Assembly (NCBI GenBank): GCA_963575745.1
Contig: CAUYUJ010003429.1
Location: forward strand, 1-64,000
Source: Prorocentrum cordatum
Lineage: Eukaryota > Sar > Dinophyceae > Prorocentrales > Prorocentraceae
Length of the DNA: 64,000 bases
Direction of reading: 5' to 3'
The notes beneath the pieces were generated by a model. The model saw only the letters and a list, made by a program, of their open reading frames with translations. It searched no databases and had not been told where the DNA came from. Both the position numbers and the translations under genes were made by a program. This document shows, one piece after another, positions 1 to 10,771 of the stretch; within the stretch, counting starts at the first letter, position 1, and every line of letters starts with the position of its first letter.

Positions 1-76
1 GAGGAGGAGGAGGAGGAGGAGGAGGAGGAGGAGGAGGAGGAGGAGGAGGAGTATACTCCCCTCTGCGCGTGGCCGA
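1..76. repeat. (GGA)n tract joined to a recurring 19-nt tag
   Basis: Positions 1-50 are pure GGA repeat. They run into TATA and then the tag CCCCTCTGCGCGTGGCCGA at 58-76. The same tag recurs at 8098-8117, 16264-16283 and 21008-21026. At 21 kb it again follows (GGA)n plus ATAC, and at 16 kb a (GGA)n tract follows it. The tag therefore looks like the conserved end of a dispersed element that carries or captures trinucleotide tracts. Confidence 0.75.
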
Positions 77-534
77 ATGATGGGCGGAGGAAAGGCTGCT
101 CATCGGGCTGCTCCTGTGCTGCGAAGGCCCTCGGGCCGTGAAGCCCCCCCGCGAGAGCCACCGCCCCGAAGGGCCTACAGGTCGGGCTGCTGGAACAAGG
201 GACGATCGATAAGGAGTGAAGCCTCCTTTCGGGCCCCCAAGAAACCGTTTTGTTTGAATCGGCGATCACCCAGGTTATCCGGGGGGGAGGAGGGGGCCAG
301 CCGATAACCTAACCTTCGCGATGTGGGCAGCACTGCATACGCCCGCGCCCCCCCACCCCGGACCTGCACAACCGGCAAGGTTAGGTTATCCTGGGGGGGG
401 CGGAGAAAGCCCGATTCTCCAGGTTATCGCTGGACCCTCACATTAGCCTGGCGAAGAAAAACCCAACCATATGCAGTTGTCAGTACCGCAGCAGCGGGTT
501 TCATCTTCAGTGGAACTCCCCATAGGACCACGGA
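77..534. other. Non-coding stretch with a 14-bp inverted repeat
   Basis: No convincing gene. GATAACCTAACCTT at 303-316 is exactly inverted at 377-390, 60 nt away, and two more AGGTTATC motifs lie at about 270 and 420, each in G-rich surroundings. The open frames here on both strands have no domain or codon signal. Confidence 0.5.
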
Positions 535-2876
535 ACGTGTGAGGGGTTTGCCGAGATGGGTGCCACTGGGGCATTCGGTGAAGCTCCCTATGGGGACATG
601 AAACACGCGCGGGGCGTGCCGACATGGGTGGCGGAAGCGCATGTGAGGGCCGCCGCTGGGGCCTCCAGTGGAGCTCCCTATGGGTCCCCGAAACATGATG
701 CTGCTGCGGGGGGGGGGGCCGGGATGGGTGGCGGAGACGCATGTAAGCGCCGCTACTGGGGCCTTCGGTGGAGCTCCCTATGTGGCCACGAAGCGCGTGA
801 GGGGTGTACTGGGATGTGTGGCGGGGACGCATGTGAGCGCCGCCACTGGGGCCTTCGGTGCAGTTCCCTATGGGGCCACGAAACGTGTGAGGGGTGTGCC
901 GAATTGGGTGCGGGTGGTGACGCATGCGGGCGGTGCCACTGGGGCCTTCGGTGGAGCTCCCTATGGGGCCACGAAACCTGTTGTTGTGAGGGGCGTGCCG
1001 GGATGGGTGGCGGGGACGCATGTGAGCGCGGCCGCTGGGGCCTTCGGTGGAGCTCCCTATGGGGCCACGAAGCGTGTGAGGGGTGTGCCGAATTAGGTGG
1101 GTGTGGGTGACGCATGTGAGCGCCGCCACTGGGGACCCCGGTGGATGATGGGGCCACGAAACCTGTGAGGGATGCGCCGAAATGGGCGTGCGGGACGCAT
1201 GCGCATGCGAGCGCCGCCGCTGTGGCCTTCGGTGGGGCCACGAAACGTGTGAGGGGTGTGCCGAATTGGGTGTGCGGGACGCATGCGGGCGGCAGCACTG
1301 GGGCCTTCGGTTGGAGTTCCCTATGGGGCCACGAAACGTGTGAGGGGTGTGCGAATTGGGTGTGCGGGACGCTTGAGTCGCCGCGGACGCTTTGCTGGGC
1401 GCGACACTCGCGCCTTCGGTTGAGTTTCTATGGGGCCACAGCGTGTGAGGGGTGTGCCGTATATTGGGTGTGCGGGTCGCATGCGGGGCGACAGCATTGG
1501 GGACGTCGGTGGAGCTCCTATGTAGGCCATCGAAAACGTGTGAGGGGTGTTGCGAATTGGGTGTGCGGACGCATGCGGGCTGGCTAGATTGGGGCCTTAG
1601 GTGGAGCTCCCTCTGGGGCCACGGTAACGTGTGAGGCGTTGTGCCGGGTAAATGGTTGAGCGGGACGCATGCGGGCGTCAGCACTGGGGGCCTTCGGTGG
1701 AGTTTCCTTATGGGGGGGCCCACGGAAGACCATGGGGCCACGAAGCGTGTGAGGAGTGTACCGAATTGGGTGTGAGGGACGCATGCGGGCGTCAGCACTG
1801 GGGCCTTCGGTGGAGCTCCCTATGGGGCCACGAAACGTGTGAGGGGTGTGCCGAAATGGGTGTGCGGGGCGCGTGCGGGCGGCGGCATTGGGGCCTTCGG
1901 TTTAGCTCCCGATGGGGCCACGAAGCGTGTGAAGGGTGTGCCGAAGTGGGTGTGCGGGACGCATGCGAGCGGCAATACTGGGGCCTTCGGTGCAGCCACC
2001 TATGGGACCACGAAGCGTGTGAGGGGTGTGCCGAATTGGGTGTGCGGGACGGCGTGCGGTCGGCAGCACTGGGGCTTTTCGTGGGAGCTCTTTATGGGGC
2101 ACGAAGCGATGTGAGGTGGTGTGCCGAAGTGGGTGCTTTGGCGGGACGATTGCGGGGGCAGCACTGGGGCCTTCGGGGGGGTCCCTATGGGGACTCGAAG
2201 CGTTTGAGGGGTGTGCCGAAGTGGGTGCGGGACCAGGACGCATGCGCATGTGAGCGCGCTCTGGGGCCTCCTTTATTGGTGGAGCTTCCTATGAGGTCAC
2301 GATGCGTGTGAGGGTGTACCGTGTCGAAGTGGCGTCCTCTTGGACGCTATGCGGCGGCAGCTCAACCGGGACCTTCGTGGAGTTTTCTGTGGGGCCACGA
2401 AACCGTGTGAGGGGTGTGCCGAATTGGGTGTGCGGGACGCATGCGGGCGGCAGCGCTGGGGCCTTCGGTGGAGCTCCCTATGGGGCCACGAAACGTGTGA
2501 GGGGTGTGCCGAAGTGGGTGTGCGGGACGCATGCGGGCGGCAGTACTGGGGCCTTCGGTGAAGCTCCCTCTTGGGCCACGAAGTGTGTGAGGGGTGTGCC
2601 GAATTGGGTGTGCGGGACGCATGCGGGCGGCAGCACTGGGGCCTTCGGCGGAGCTCCCTATGTGGCCACGAAACGTGTGAGGGGTGTGCGGAAGTGGGTG
2701 TGCGGGACGCATGCGGGCGGCAGCACAGGGGCCTTCGGTGGAGCTCCCTATGGGGCCACGAAACGTGTGAGGGGTGTGCCGAAGTGGGTGTGCGGGACGC
2801 ATGCGGGCGGCAGCACTGGGGCCTTCGGCGGAGCTCCCTGTGGGGCCACGAAGCGTGTGATGGGTGTGCCGAGATG
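535..2876 (+). repeat. 90-bp tandem satellite, about 26 units
   Basis: The phrase GCCTTCGGTGGAGCTCCCTA returns every 90 bp (for example 2461, 2551, 2641, 2731, 2821), together with GGGGCCACGAAACGTGTGAG and TGCGGGACGCATGCGGGCGG. Units are most alike at 2400-2876 and carry more indels towards 535. Because 90 is a multiple of 3 and the unit has few stops, several frames stay open on both strands for hundreds of codons; I read these as artefacts of the repeat. An inverted block of the same family lies at 46605-46935. Confidence 0.9.
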
Positions 2877-3992
2877 GAGGAGGGAGGAGGGAGGGGGCAG
2901 CGGGAAGGAACGCGGGGCGACGTGTCTTCAAAACGAGGACCCAACACCACAGGATGGTTGGAACAAAAACCGTCTCCAAAGCGCCTGCGTGCACGAGGAG
3001 GGCCAGAGGGACAGCCAGGGAAGGACTTGAGGAACATCGAGTTCCTTCCGAGCCTCGACCTGTCTTTTGACTTCAGCGCCCTGACTGTATCCTCCTTGTT
3101 CCCTCCTCCTCGCTCCGTCCTCCTCCCTAGTTCGTCGTCGTCCTCCTCCTGTCTTTCATCAATCCATGGTGCTCCTCACCCTTCCTTGGCTGCTTCTCCT
3201 CCACCAACTCCTCTTCCTCCTCCTCCTCCTCCTCCTCCTCCTCCTCCTCGCACGTCGCTGCGAACAAGTCCTCAACCCCTCACCGCCTACCGCTGGCTCC
3301 TCCTCCTCCTCCTCGTCCTCCTCCTCCTCGTCCTCCTCCTCCTCGTCCTCCTCCTCCTCTGCCTCCGCCTCCTCCTCCTACTGCCAGGGAAGGATGAAAG
3401 AAACATCGAGCCCCGTCCGAGCCCCGAACTGCTCTTCACTTCGGCGGCTTGACTGCATGGGCCCACGCAATCGGGCTCGGCAAGCCAACGCCACCCCGCG
3501 GAGGCGCCTGCTTGCGCGCCCGTGCATCCCGGCCCCTGGCCGCCCATCTCTGGCTGGCGTCTGGGGGGCGGGTTGCCGTGCAGGCCTGCAGGCACGAAGC
3601 GCTGCGCTCCCCTCGGGGCCTGCCCTTCCTAAACCTCCAACGCCTCGAGAAGCCCAAAACGGAGTGTTCGGGGCCAATTTCGCCTCTGGGGGCCCTCTGG
3701 GGGCCCTCGCCGGGCCCCGGGACCGTCAAGAAGCGCCCCAGGACGAAGAGGCGTTCTCGGGGAAAGCGTCCAGAACTCCTGAGGCCCTGTCTTGAGAAAC
3801 TCCAGACGTCGGATGCCTGGGTTGCGCTGGGCGAGCCCCGCATGCGTGCCTCCTGCGACCCCCCGCCATCCTCCCCCCGAGTGGGTCGGCTCGCCGCCCG
3901 CAGCTGCGCGGTAAGCTCCTCGAGCCGAGGCCGCTCTAGCAACTTCAGCGTCTTGGCACGGCACCTGTGGGTGGGGGTCCTCCCATAGTCTT
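2877..3992. other. Non-coding, with a TCC tract at 3197-3375
   Basis: From 2877 the satellite breaks down into G-rich sequence. TCC-rich microsatellite occupies about 3197-3375. The stretch 3380-3990 is GC-rich and open in several frames, but without recognisable domains. No gene is supported. Confidence 0.5.
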
Positions 3993-4210
3993 TCCTCCCT
4001 CCTCCTCCTCCCCTTCTCCCTCCTCTCCTCGTCGTCCTCCTCCTCCTCCTCCGCGTCCTCCTCCATCCTCCTCTCTTCCTTTTCCCTCCTCCCCGTCCTC
4101 CCTCCTCCTCCTCCTCCTCCTCCTCCTCCAGTCCAATCCTCCCCCTGCCTCCTCCCTCCTCCCTCTCCCTCCTCCTCCCTCCGCCTCCCTCCTCCTCATT
4201 CCTCCTCCTC
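3993..4210. repeat. Imperfect (TCC)n tract
   Basis: A pyrimidine tract of CTCCTC units with interruptions ends exactly where the spliced-leader copy begins at 4211/4212. The retrogene therefore inserted at, or was later flanked by, the edge of a microsatellite. Confidence 0.85.
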
Positions 4211-4211
4211 C

Positions 4212-4246
4212 CCGTAGCCATTTTGGCTCAAGCCATTTTGGCTCAA
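4212..4246 (+). other. Spliced-leader copy followed by a truncated second SL
   Basis: Positions 4212-4232 match the dinoflagellate spliced leader (CCGTAGCCATTTTGGCTCA then AG). Immediately after, 4233-4246 repeats CCATTTTGGCTCAA, the last two thirds of the same leader. The SL is added to nuclear mRNAs by trans-splicing and is not normally encoded next to genes. A genomic SL plus a partial SL means that a trans-spliced mRNA was reverse-transcribed and inserted, transcribed and trans-spliced again, and inserted again. This fixes the host group and the strand of the gene that follows. Confidence 0.93.
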
Positions 4247-4252
4247 ATTGAC

Positions 4253-5152
4253 ATGTTCTCAAGGCAGCTGGCCAGGTCAGCAATTTCCCAGACCGGCCTC
4301 CCAGGAGGCCACTCAGATTCTTTCGCGCTCACACAGATTGCAGCCATGTCGTCCCGCTCTCCATGGGTATTTAATCCTCGGGTTCAAAAGCCGCAGCAGG
4401 ACAATACATACATCGTGTGCCCCCTGAAACGTCCAGGTGGTTGGATATGAAGCGTCCGGCTTTCTTCTCAACCTACATGCAAGTGCGGGCTCCCGTGGAA
4501 GAGCCCAGAAGGTCACCTCGCGCCGCCAACTCCTCCAAGGGCAGTCCCGCCCTCTCCCCATGCAAGTGAGGAACAATCCATTGGAGTAGCATATCCACGT
4601 CTGGAGCGGAAGATACCGCATAGGAAGAAGTCGCCTTCCCGCAGCTATCCAGAATCAGACAGTCGTCACTCCCCGAAGTATGAGTCCGATTCTGAAGATT
4701 CAATATCCAAGCAGTCAGAGCCCAAAGCAAATTCTAGTCGCAGAAAGACCAAGCCGTCCCCCAGTCGGCACCGTTTGCGCGCGAAGCAGGTTAAGGACAT
4801 AACCATTCGTAAGCCTAGGAAGGCTCACAAAAGGTCCAAGAAGGACGAGAAATCGAAGAAGTCAAAGAGGGAGAAGGCTAGGAGGCCGTCAGATCCCAGA
4901 ATGCCCGTGCTCCAGTCGGAGCGCAAGCGCAAGGACTCTAGCTCAGAGCCCGAAGCCCATCCAGAGGTAACCAGCGAAGGCGATGGTTCGGTATCCAGAA
5001 TGGAAGAACTCAAGCAGAATTTACAGGAGGCTCGCATCAAATCGTTGGCAGAGCAGCTCGGCAATGATAGGGACGAAATCAAGAGGCTCAAGCAGACCAG
5101 GGGCTTGGAAGATCCAGCCCAGAACGGCAAGTCGGCAGAGACAGCAAAATGA
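4253..5152 (+). pseudogene. SL-tagged retrogene, RS/KE-rich protein with one internal TGA
   Basis: An ATG lies 7 nt after the SL relict and opens one frame that runs to a TAG-type end at 5152, broken only by an in-frame TGA at 4448-4450 (codon 66 of 300). The N-terminal 65 residues have no recognised motif. After the TGA the product becomes rich in Ser, Arg, Lys and Glu: a Ser/Asp/Glu patch near codons 135-160, a strongly basic Lys/Arg block near codons 175-210, and a charged, possibly coiled-coil C terminus with MEELKQNLQEARIKSLAEQL. The composition resembles splicing-associated RS-like proteins, but no RRM is present, so the function is unknown. No intron is needed, as expected for a processed copy. 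The TGA may be a disabling mutation, or the downstream part may be translated separately. Confidence 0.7.
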
Positions 5153-6873
5153 GGGAAGAGTCCCTCAAGTCAATGCCTAACATTGCAAGAGCACGTTTGG
5201 GGAAATGACTTCAGGCTACGGAGCACAACAGCTTGGCTAGAAGGCCATCTGGCCTGAGCTATCAATGGTTACGGCATGACCTTCTCAATGCGGTCGTATC
5301 TGCACTTTGGATGTGGACTTTCCCATGTCTAATATCACTTCTAAGCCACCTTGTTGGCAGCACTGAAACAATTCGCTAGCATGCAATCGAATCAGGCACA
5401 CTTAGCCAAGCATGGCTTCCCTCAGCTCACCCTAAGCATCGTGACGGCCGCAGGCGCTAGAACGCGCAGCGGGTAGCCATTATTCTCAATTTTTGTCGTG
5501 GCCCCTCGCTTTGTGCAAGCACTAGGATGTGCAGTTGCAAGTCATTTCAGGGACCATTCATACTTCTGTGAGGGTGATTGATGTAGCGTCGTGGGCATAT
5601 TTTCCTAACAAATCTGGCACAAGTAATCTTGTAGGCCAGCAGGCAGGCAAGCGAAGTCTTGCAGCCTGCATCCTTCCAGTCCTCCCTCCTCCTCCTCAAC
5701 AGCTGCAGCCGAGGTTGGCACCCAAGGGAGGATGCGCAGGCAATCTCCCTCCTCTGGCTTGTCCAAACCTGCAGGTTGGCGTCCAGGGGTCGGTTAGGCT
5801 GGGATTGGGAGGAAGTGGGGTGGACTTGGGAAGGTTTCTCAATTAGGGGCCCAGTAGAAGCACTGGACAACGCCCCTTTGAACCCTAGATGGGTGGCTCT
5901 TCCCTTCCTTCCCTCTCTCCTCCCTCCCTCTCTCCCTCCTGGGGCGGGCCTGCTTGAGCCGAATGGGATGGCAACGCTTCGGCACTGTCCGAGGGTCGGT
6001 TGCTGACCTAATCGTTTCTGCTGTCCCTGATCGTTCCCCTGAAGCGAATGTCAAAAAATGTCCTCCTTCCTCCTCCCTCTTCCCTCCTCCTCCACCCCTT
6101 CCTCTACCTCATTCCTCCCTCCTCCCCTCTCTTATCCGTCTCCTGTTCTCCTGGCCAGCCACTTCGCACTCGAAGGATCCTGCCAACACGGCTTTCACAC
6201 ATGCTGTGCCTCCCCAGCATCAGGGTGGCACCGAGGGAAGGAGCCGCACGAGCAAGCCTCGCCCCAGTGGGCAGACGTGAACGTGCGCCCACTGGGACTA
6301 CTCCGAGAACTGGGGCCGGCAGGCAGTGATCCTCGCCCGACCAGGAGACAGCAGCAGGGCGCCGACGGCATGGCCGAGAAGCAGCCCAGGAGCGACCAGC
6401 GATCGCATGGCCCTGCAGACCCTCGCACCACAGGCAAGCTCGCCTCCCTCCCAAGAGCCAAGTCGGGGAAACTCCTCGAAACCTGCCCAGACTTCCAATG
6501 CATCGAAAACAACTCCGGAAAGGGGTTCCTCGTTTTGTGGCCTCTCGGGGCTGTCGCCGGGCTCCAAATCCGCCCAAAAGCGACTCGGGATGCGAAGCCA
6601 TCCCTGGGGAAAGGGGCGAGAGTTCGGGGGACCCCGTATTGAACAAACCAATACATCGGACCTGTAGGTGAGGAGGACCCCATCAGGGAAACGCTGGTGG
6701 GCCCCCCCGCCCCAACCCTGGAGGCACAGCCGCCGCGAGCGCGCGCGGCTGCTCTGGAAAGCCCGCTTCACTCGCTGGTGGACGCTGGCGGCATCCGGTG
6801 ATGCGAGCCTGCGGCGCTTCGGGCACGCCGTCAAGTATGCTCCCACATGGCGTGCACGGAAGCTGCCTGGGAT
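5153..6873. other. No supported gene
   Basis: Mixed sequence with short TCC/CCT-rich runs near 5690, 5900-5940 and 6060-6130. Several frames of 100-190 codons are open on both strands, as expected from the GC content, and none shows a domain. The 3' end of the retrogene mRNA cannot be located because no A tract is visible. Confidence 0.45.
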
Positions 6874-6995
6874 GTAGGTCGTTTCTTTCCGGGTTTCTAG
6901 GGGTACATCCCCAACTGGGGGGGCCAGACGGTGGGGGTCTGGATGCGGAGGGGGTTGGGGGGATGGGGGGTCGCTCACACGATACCCGATCCTCT
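6874..6995 (+). repeat. Dispersed repeat, copy 1
   Basis: The stretch with GGGTTTCTAGGGGTACATCCC, CCAACTGGGG and GGTGGGGGTCT matches, in reverse complement, the stretch at about 9800-9905. Both copies are followed by a CACGATAC/AACGATAC-type end and pyrimidine-rich sequence. The two copies are inverted relative to each other about 2.9 kb apart. Confidence 0.6.
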
Positions 6996-7060
6996 CCTGC
7001 CCTGATCCTCCTCCCCGACCCTCCCTCCTTGCTCGTCGACCCTCCTTCATCGGTCCGCGT

Positions 7061-7493
7061 CACCCCGATCCTCCTCCTCCTCCTTCTCCTCCTCCTTCTC
7101 CTCCTCCTCCTCCTCCTCCTCCTGCTCCTCCTCCTCCTCCTCCTCCTCCCCTCCCTCCCCTCCCTCGCTCCCTGGCCTCCAGCCCTCCCGAGCACGCCCG
7201 GCCGCCCGAGCAGGTCGCCGCAGGGTCGGGCAGTCTCTGGGAAGCTGCTCTACCCGGCAACACCTGGGGACATCTCGGGCGGCGCCCCACGGGCCTCCGT
7301 GGGGCCTCCCCGGAGGCCTCCGCGGGGCTCCACAGACCCTCTGCAGAGAGTAAACAGGAAGGACAGAAGGACCGAAGGGAGGAGGGAGGGGAGGAGGGAG
7401 GGAGGGAGGGCGGCAGCGGGAGTCCAAGCTCTCTGACATTCTTCCCCTCCCAGCTCCATCTGCTGTTGCTCCTCCTCCTCCTCCTCCTCCTCC

Positions 7494-7524
<31 letters not shown>

Positions 7525-7673
7525 GCGCTCCCGCGCGCGCCCTGCCTCTCCTCGGAGGAGAGCAGAGAAGGGCAGGGGAATTAAGAGGGGGAGGGCGATG
7601 GGAAGGGTAGAGCTTTGCCGATGTGGGCCTCCCCGGAGGCCTCCGCGGGGCTCCGGAGACCCTCTGCAGAGAG
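7061..7673. repeat. Two TCC tracts with two copies of a 48-bp palindromic repeat
   Basis: TCC microsatellites lie at 7061-7155 and 7466-7520. A direct repeat containing GGCCTCCCCGGAGGCC (a 7-bp palindromic stem) followed by TCCGCGGGGCTC and ACCCTCTGCAGAGAG is found at 7303-7350 and again at 7625-7673, with about two differences. Its pairing with TCC tracts twice in 600 bp suggests a shared origin. Confidence 0.65.
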
Positions 7674-7937
7674 GGGCTGGAGACGCCCTGGTGTGCCTCC
7701 GCCATCGCTGCTCTTGCAGTGCCGATGTCGCCGTTCTGTTTGGCTTCGGGCTCACGCGGCGAGGGCATCAAGCGGCGGCCCATGACGACTCGCCGGCCCC
7801 GCCGAAGGGGCCGAGGGGGGCACACGGGCTCAGCAGGGTCAGGGCGTCGGAGGCTCTGGGTTTTTTTTGGGGGGGGGAGAAAAGTAGCAGGAAGGGCAGG
7901 TGGGGATGTTCCGGGGAGGAGTCTGGGGCGGAGGAGG

Positions 7938-8117
7938 ATGATCTGGCGGCGCCCCCAAGGGGGGTAAGGGGGAAGGGGGGAAGGCTTCTCAGAAGGAGGC
8001 TGCTTCCTGGAAGGCGCTGGCCCTAGACCTACAGACAAGGCTCGCGCCTTCTAAGAAGCAACCGTCCTTCTGAGAAACCTTCCCCGCTCCCCCTGCTCCC
8101 CTCGGCGCGTGGCCGGA
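7938..8117 (+). mobile_element. MITE-like element with the 19-nt tag, copy 1
   Basis: The left arm GGGGAAGGCTTCTCAGAAGG (about 7979) is inverted near 8065-8090 as CCTTCTGAGAAACCTTCCCC, giving a long hairpin with CTACAGAC in the middle. The right end carries the tag at 8098-8117. A second copy at 16023-16283 shares both arms, the CTACAGAC core, the GGCGGCGC left flank and the tag. No coding capacity is seen, so this fits a non-autonomous element. Target duplications could not be defined. Confidence 0.6.
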
Positions 8118-8164
8118 ATCTTGGAGCCCCTCAGACAACCTGGATAAGTATTGAACATGCGAAA

Positions 8165-8282
8165 TTCAGAGTAATGCCACCAAACAATGCCTAGCAACGC
8201 CATTCAATGCCAAGCAACGCAAGCCAATGCCACGCAATTGAGAGCAATGACAAGCAATGTCAAACAATGCCAAGAAATGCCT
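8165..8282. repeat. Degenerate ~10-bp AATGCCAAGC tandem repeat
   Basis: About eleven imperfect units of AATGCCAAGC/AACGCAAGCC follow one another. A similar AATGCCC-rich patch lies at 58010-58100. Confidence 0.6.
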
Positions 8283-8333
8283 TCGATCTTCACCCTCGAG
8301 CCGTCTTTGAGGACAGTGTAACCCAACCCCACT

Positions 8334-8385
8334 CCCAGCCAGGACCCCTCGTCCCGACCTGATGATCCAAGGGGTCCTGGCTGGG
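8334..8385. repeat. Perfect 15-bp inverted repeat
   Basis: CCCAGCCAGGACCCC at 8334-8348 is exactly inverted as GGGGTCCTGGCTGGG at 8371-8385, with a 22-nt spacer. It would form a stable stem in DNA or RNA. No gene lies next to it. Confidence 0.8.
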
Positions 8386-8635
8386 GGTGAGGGTGGTTTT
8401 TGCCCCCAAGACCGCCCCCACCCCCAGCTAGGATCATGTTGCTCCCATCAAACGTAAGAGCCAAATCCCATAATTAATTGCGAGCACCCAGAACAAGTAT
8501 CGAAACGGTGCCTGCCCGACACGCTGGCGAAGTGTCGAGCGAGTATCGCCATCAAGGGCCCGACACGCGCAAACCCTCCAGTCGCGGCACGTTCTCGGTG
8601 CTCGAAACCCTCTCTGGCGATCAAGGCTACGAGTA

Positions 8636-8882
8636 GGTTGGATCACCAGGGTGGGGGTGGGCGATGCTGCCCTCAGCCTCCTGAGGAGGAGGAGGAGGAG
8701 GAGGAGGAGGAGGAGGACGAGGAGGAGGAGGAGGACGAGGAGAAGGAGGAGGAGGAGGAGGAGGAGGACGAGGAGAAGGAGGAGGACGAGGAGGAGGAGG
8801 AGGAGGACGAGGAGGAGGACGAGGAGGAGGAGGAGGAGGAGTGGGTTGGATCACCAGGGTGGGGGTGGGCGGTTCTGCCCTC
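8636..8882. repeat. (GGA)n tract bounded by ~39-bp direct repeats
   Basis: GGTTGGATCACCAGGGTGGG plus GGTGGGCG and CTGCCCTC occurs at 8636-8674 and again at 8844-8882. Everything between is GGA/GAC-rich microsatellite. The flanking repeats are nearly identical, which suggests one duplication or a captured tract. Confidence 0.75.
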
Positions 8883-9800
8883 GGACTTCCGACGGCCCCA
8901 GGGGGTCGCTGGGAGGGCCCCGAGCGGGAGCCCTCCCGACAAAAAGCATGCAGGCAGCGGGACCCGCCTCCCTCAGGGCCAGCCCGCTTCACGGCGCGGG
9001 GCCATCCTCCCCCCTTGCTCCTCCCCTTTGCTCCTCCTCCTCCTCCTCCACATCCTCCACCTGCTCCTCCTCCTCCTTTTTGTTGTCCTCCTCCTTCGCA
9101 TCCTCCTTTTCTTTTTCCTCTTCCCTTCTTCCTCTTCCTCATCCTCCTCCTCCTCTTCCCTTCCTCCTCCGCCTCCTCCCCCTCTTCCACCTATCCTTCC
9201 TCTTCTTCCTTTCCTTCCACCCCCCGTCGTGCCTTCCTCAACGTCACCCACGGTCGGTCGATCGTGCGGCCACGGCGCCGAAGCCGATGCGGATACAAAA
9301 ATGGCGAGAAGAGCGGAGGGTGAAGAACAGAGCAACAGGCAGCAACAGGCCCGACAGTGAATGAGCCAACATTCTCGTCCTCCCGGAATCCTCCCCCTCC
9401 TCCTCCCTCCTTCCCTCACTCCGTTCTCTTCTCTCCTCCTCCTCCTCGTCCTCCTCCTCCTCTGTCCTTCCTCCTCCCTCCCTCCTTTCTTTCTCCTCTT
9501 CCTCCTCCTTCCTCCTCCTCCATTCCGCTGCTCTTTTCCCCCCTGCTCCCCCGACCGCCGCCCAGCCAGACGGGCCGCCGCCCGGGCGGCCCTTCGGACC
9601 CCCCTCCGCCCTCCCCCCCCGCATGGCGGCGGCGGCGGGGGCCTCTGCTCCAGGCAAGGCCGGCGGGGCACCACGCGCCGGACGGCCTCGCGGGTGCTCG
9701 CTTGCTTCTGCGATCGTCTGCGTGCAAGTCGTCGGCGGAGAGCCGTGGGATGTCATGTGGGCCTCGGTTGCACGCTTCGTCGGTCCATTCTTCCAGTATC
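8883..9800. other. No gene; TCC-rich tracts
   Basis: Imperfect TCC/CTT tracts occur at about 9010-9235 and 9385-9540, separated by ordinary GC-rich sequence. Long Leu/Ser/Pro or Glu/Arg frames here are microsatellite translations. Confidence 0.5.
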
Positions 9801-9995
9801 GCTCATCCGATCCCCATCCCCATCCCCATCCTCTTCGAGACCCCCACCAAATGACCACCCCAGTTGGGGATATACCCCTCGAAACCCGAAGGGAACGGCC
9901 TATATCCCCATCTAGGGGGGTAAATCGGCCAGTGGGGCCCAGGCCACTCCGCTGGGGATAGGGATCGGTCAAACGATACTCATTATTTTCTCTTC
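9801..9995 (-). repeat. Dispersed repeat, copy 2 (inverted)
   Basis: The reverse complement of 9801-9905 matches 6874-6960 (GGGTTT-AGGGGTA-ATCCCCAACTGGGG and GGTGGGGGTCT). On the plus strand, 9955-9990 also resembles the right end of copy 1 (ATCGGTCAAACGATAC). The sequence between 9995 and 10402 has no supported feature. Confidence 0.55.
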
Positions 9996-10409
9996 TGTCC
10001 GATCCGTGTTCCATACCTGGATCACAGAAACTTTGAAATCATTACTGCCGATTGGGCAGTGCACCGTCGGCCTGACCGGGTGCATGTGGATTCATGTGGA
10101 TCTGTGGTAACTTTTCAAACACTTGAACTCAAGCAGTATCATCGCAGACCGCGGAGCGCAATGTTGCTGGCGTGATTCCAGAGGACTCCTGCTGATACAT
10201 TTGAACGGTATACGGTCAGATCTATGACAGAAGAACATCCTTCAATAACGCGAGATCCTCCGCAGGCCAACCTGAGGAACAACCGAGGGTACCCTCCCCC
10301 AGGATGTAAAAGAGCATCCAACGGACGACGAGAGCCGACGGATACCCTCCCCGAACCGACCTCGATCTTATACCTCGGGCCGACCGTACGAGGCTCCGCA
10401 TGGTTATAG

Positions 10410-10553
10410 CAGGGCTGGACCTTAACTGTGTTTTGGCGATTTCGTGGGCCGTTTTCGTTTCGACTTCGTTCTGCGGTAGAGGTGGATTGAAGAAAACACG
10501 AGGGACAACGAAAACAAAACGAAAACGAAAAACACCGTTTAGGTTCAGCCCTG
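10410..10553 (+). mobile_element. 144-bp hAT-type MITE, copy A
   Basis: The element begins CAGGGCTGGACCTTAACTGTG and ends in the inverse of CAGGGCTGAACCTAAACGGTG, so it has ~24-bp terminal inverted repeats. It is flanked by GGTTATAG (10402-10409) and GGTTACAA (10554-10561), an 8-bp target duplication now differing at two positions. TIRs starting CAGGG together with 8-bp duplications are the hallmark of the hAT superfamily. It has no coding capacity and must be moved by a transposase encoded elsewhere. Confidence 0.88.
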
Positions 10554-10771
10554 GGTTACAATACCTAATACCTACCTAACTTCTTAACTTCTGGAACACC
10601 TCGTGTTTTCTATGGTTCGGCGCCTGCTCGCATGCACTGTTCCGCGCACGAGCTCCCGACGGTGCTGTCCGAGTGCGCTCGATGCCACGAGGCGCATGAC
10701 AAACAAACGTTGCCGCACGAACGTTCACGGACTCTGGACACTTCACGTGAACACCAATTTGGTCAGGAGAT

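Noticed and set aside
443-3037. Open frames of 180-450 codons on both strands
   Set aside because: They are translations of the 90-bp satellite, whose multiple-of-3 length keeps several frames open at once; no domain and no single preferred frame.
7061-9700. Long Leu-, Ser-, Pro-, Glu- or Arg-rich frames
   Set aside because: They follow TCC/GGA microsatellites exactly and change residue type with frame, as any trinucleotide repeat would.
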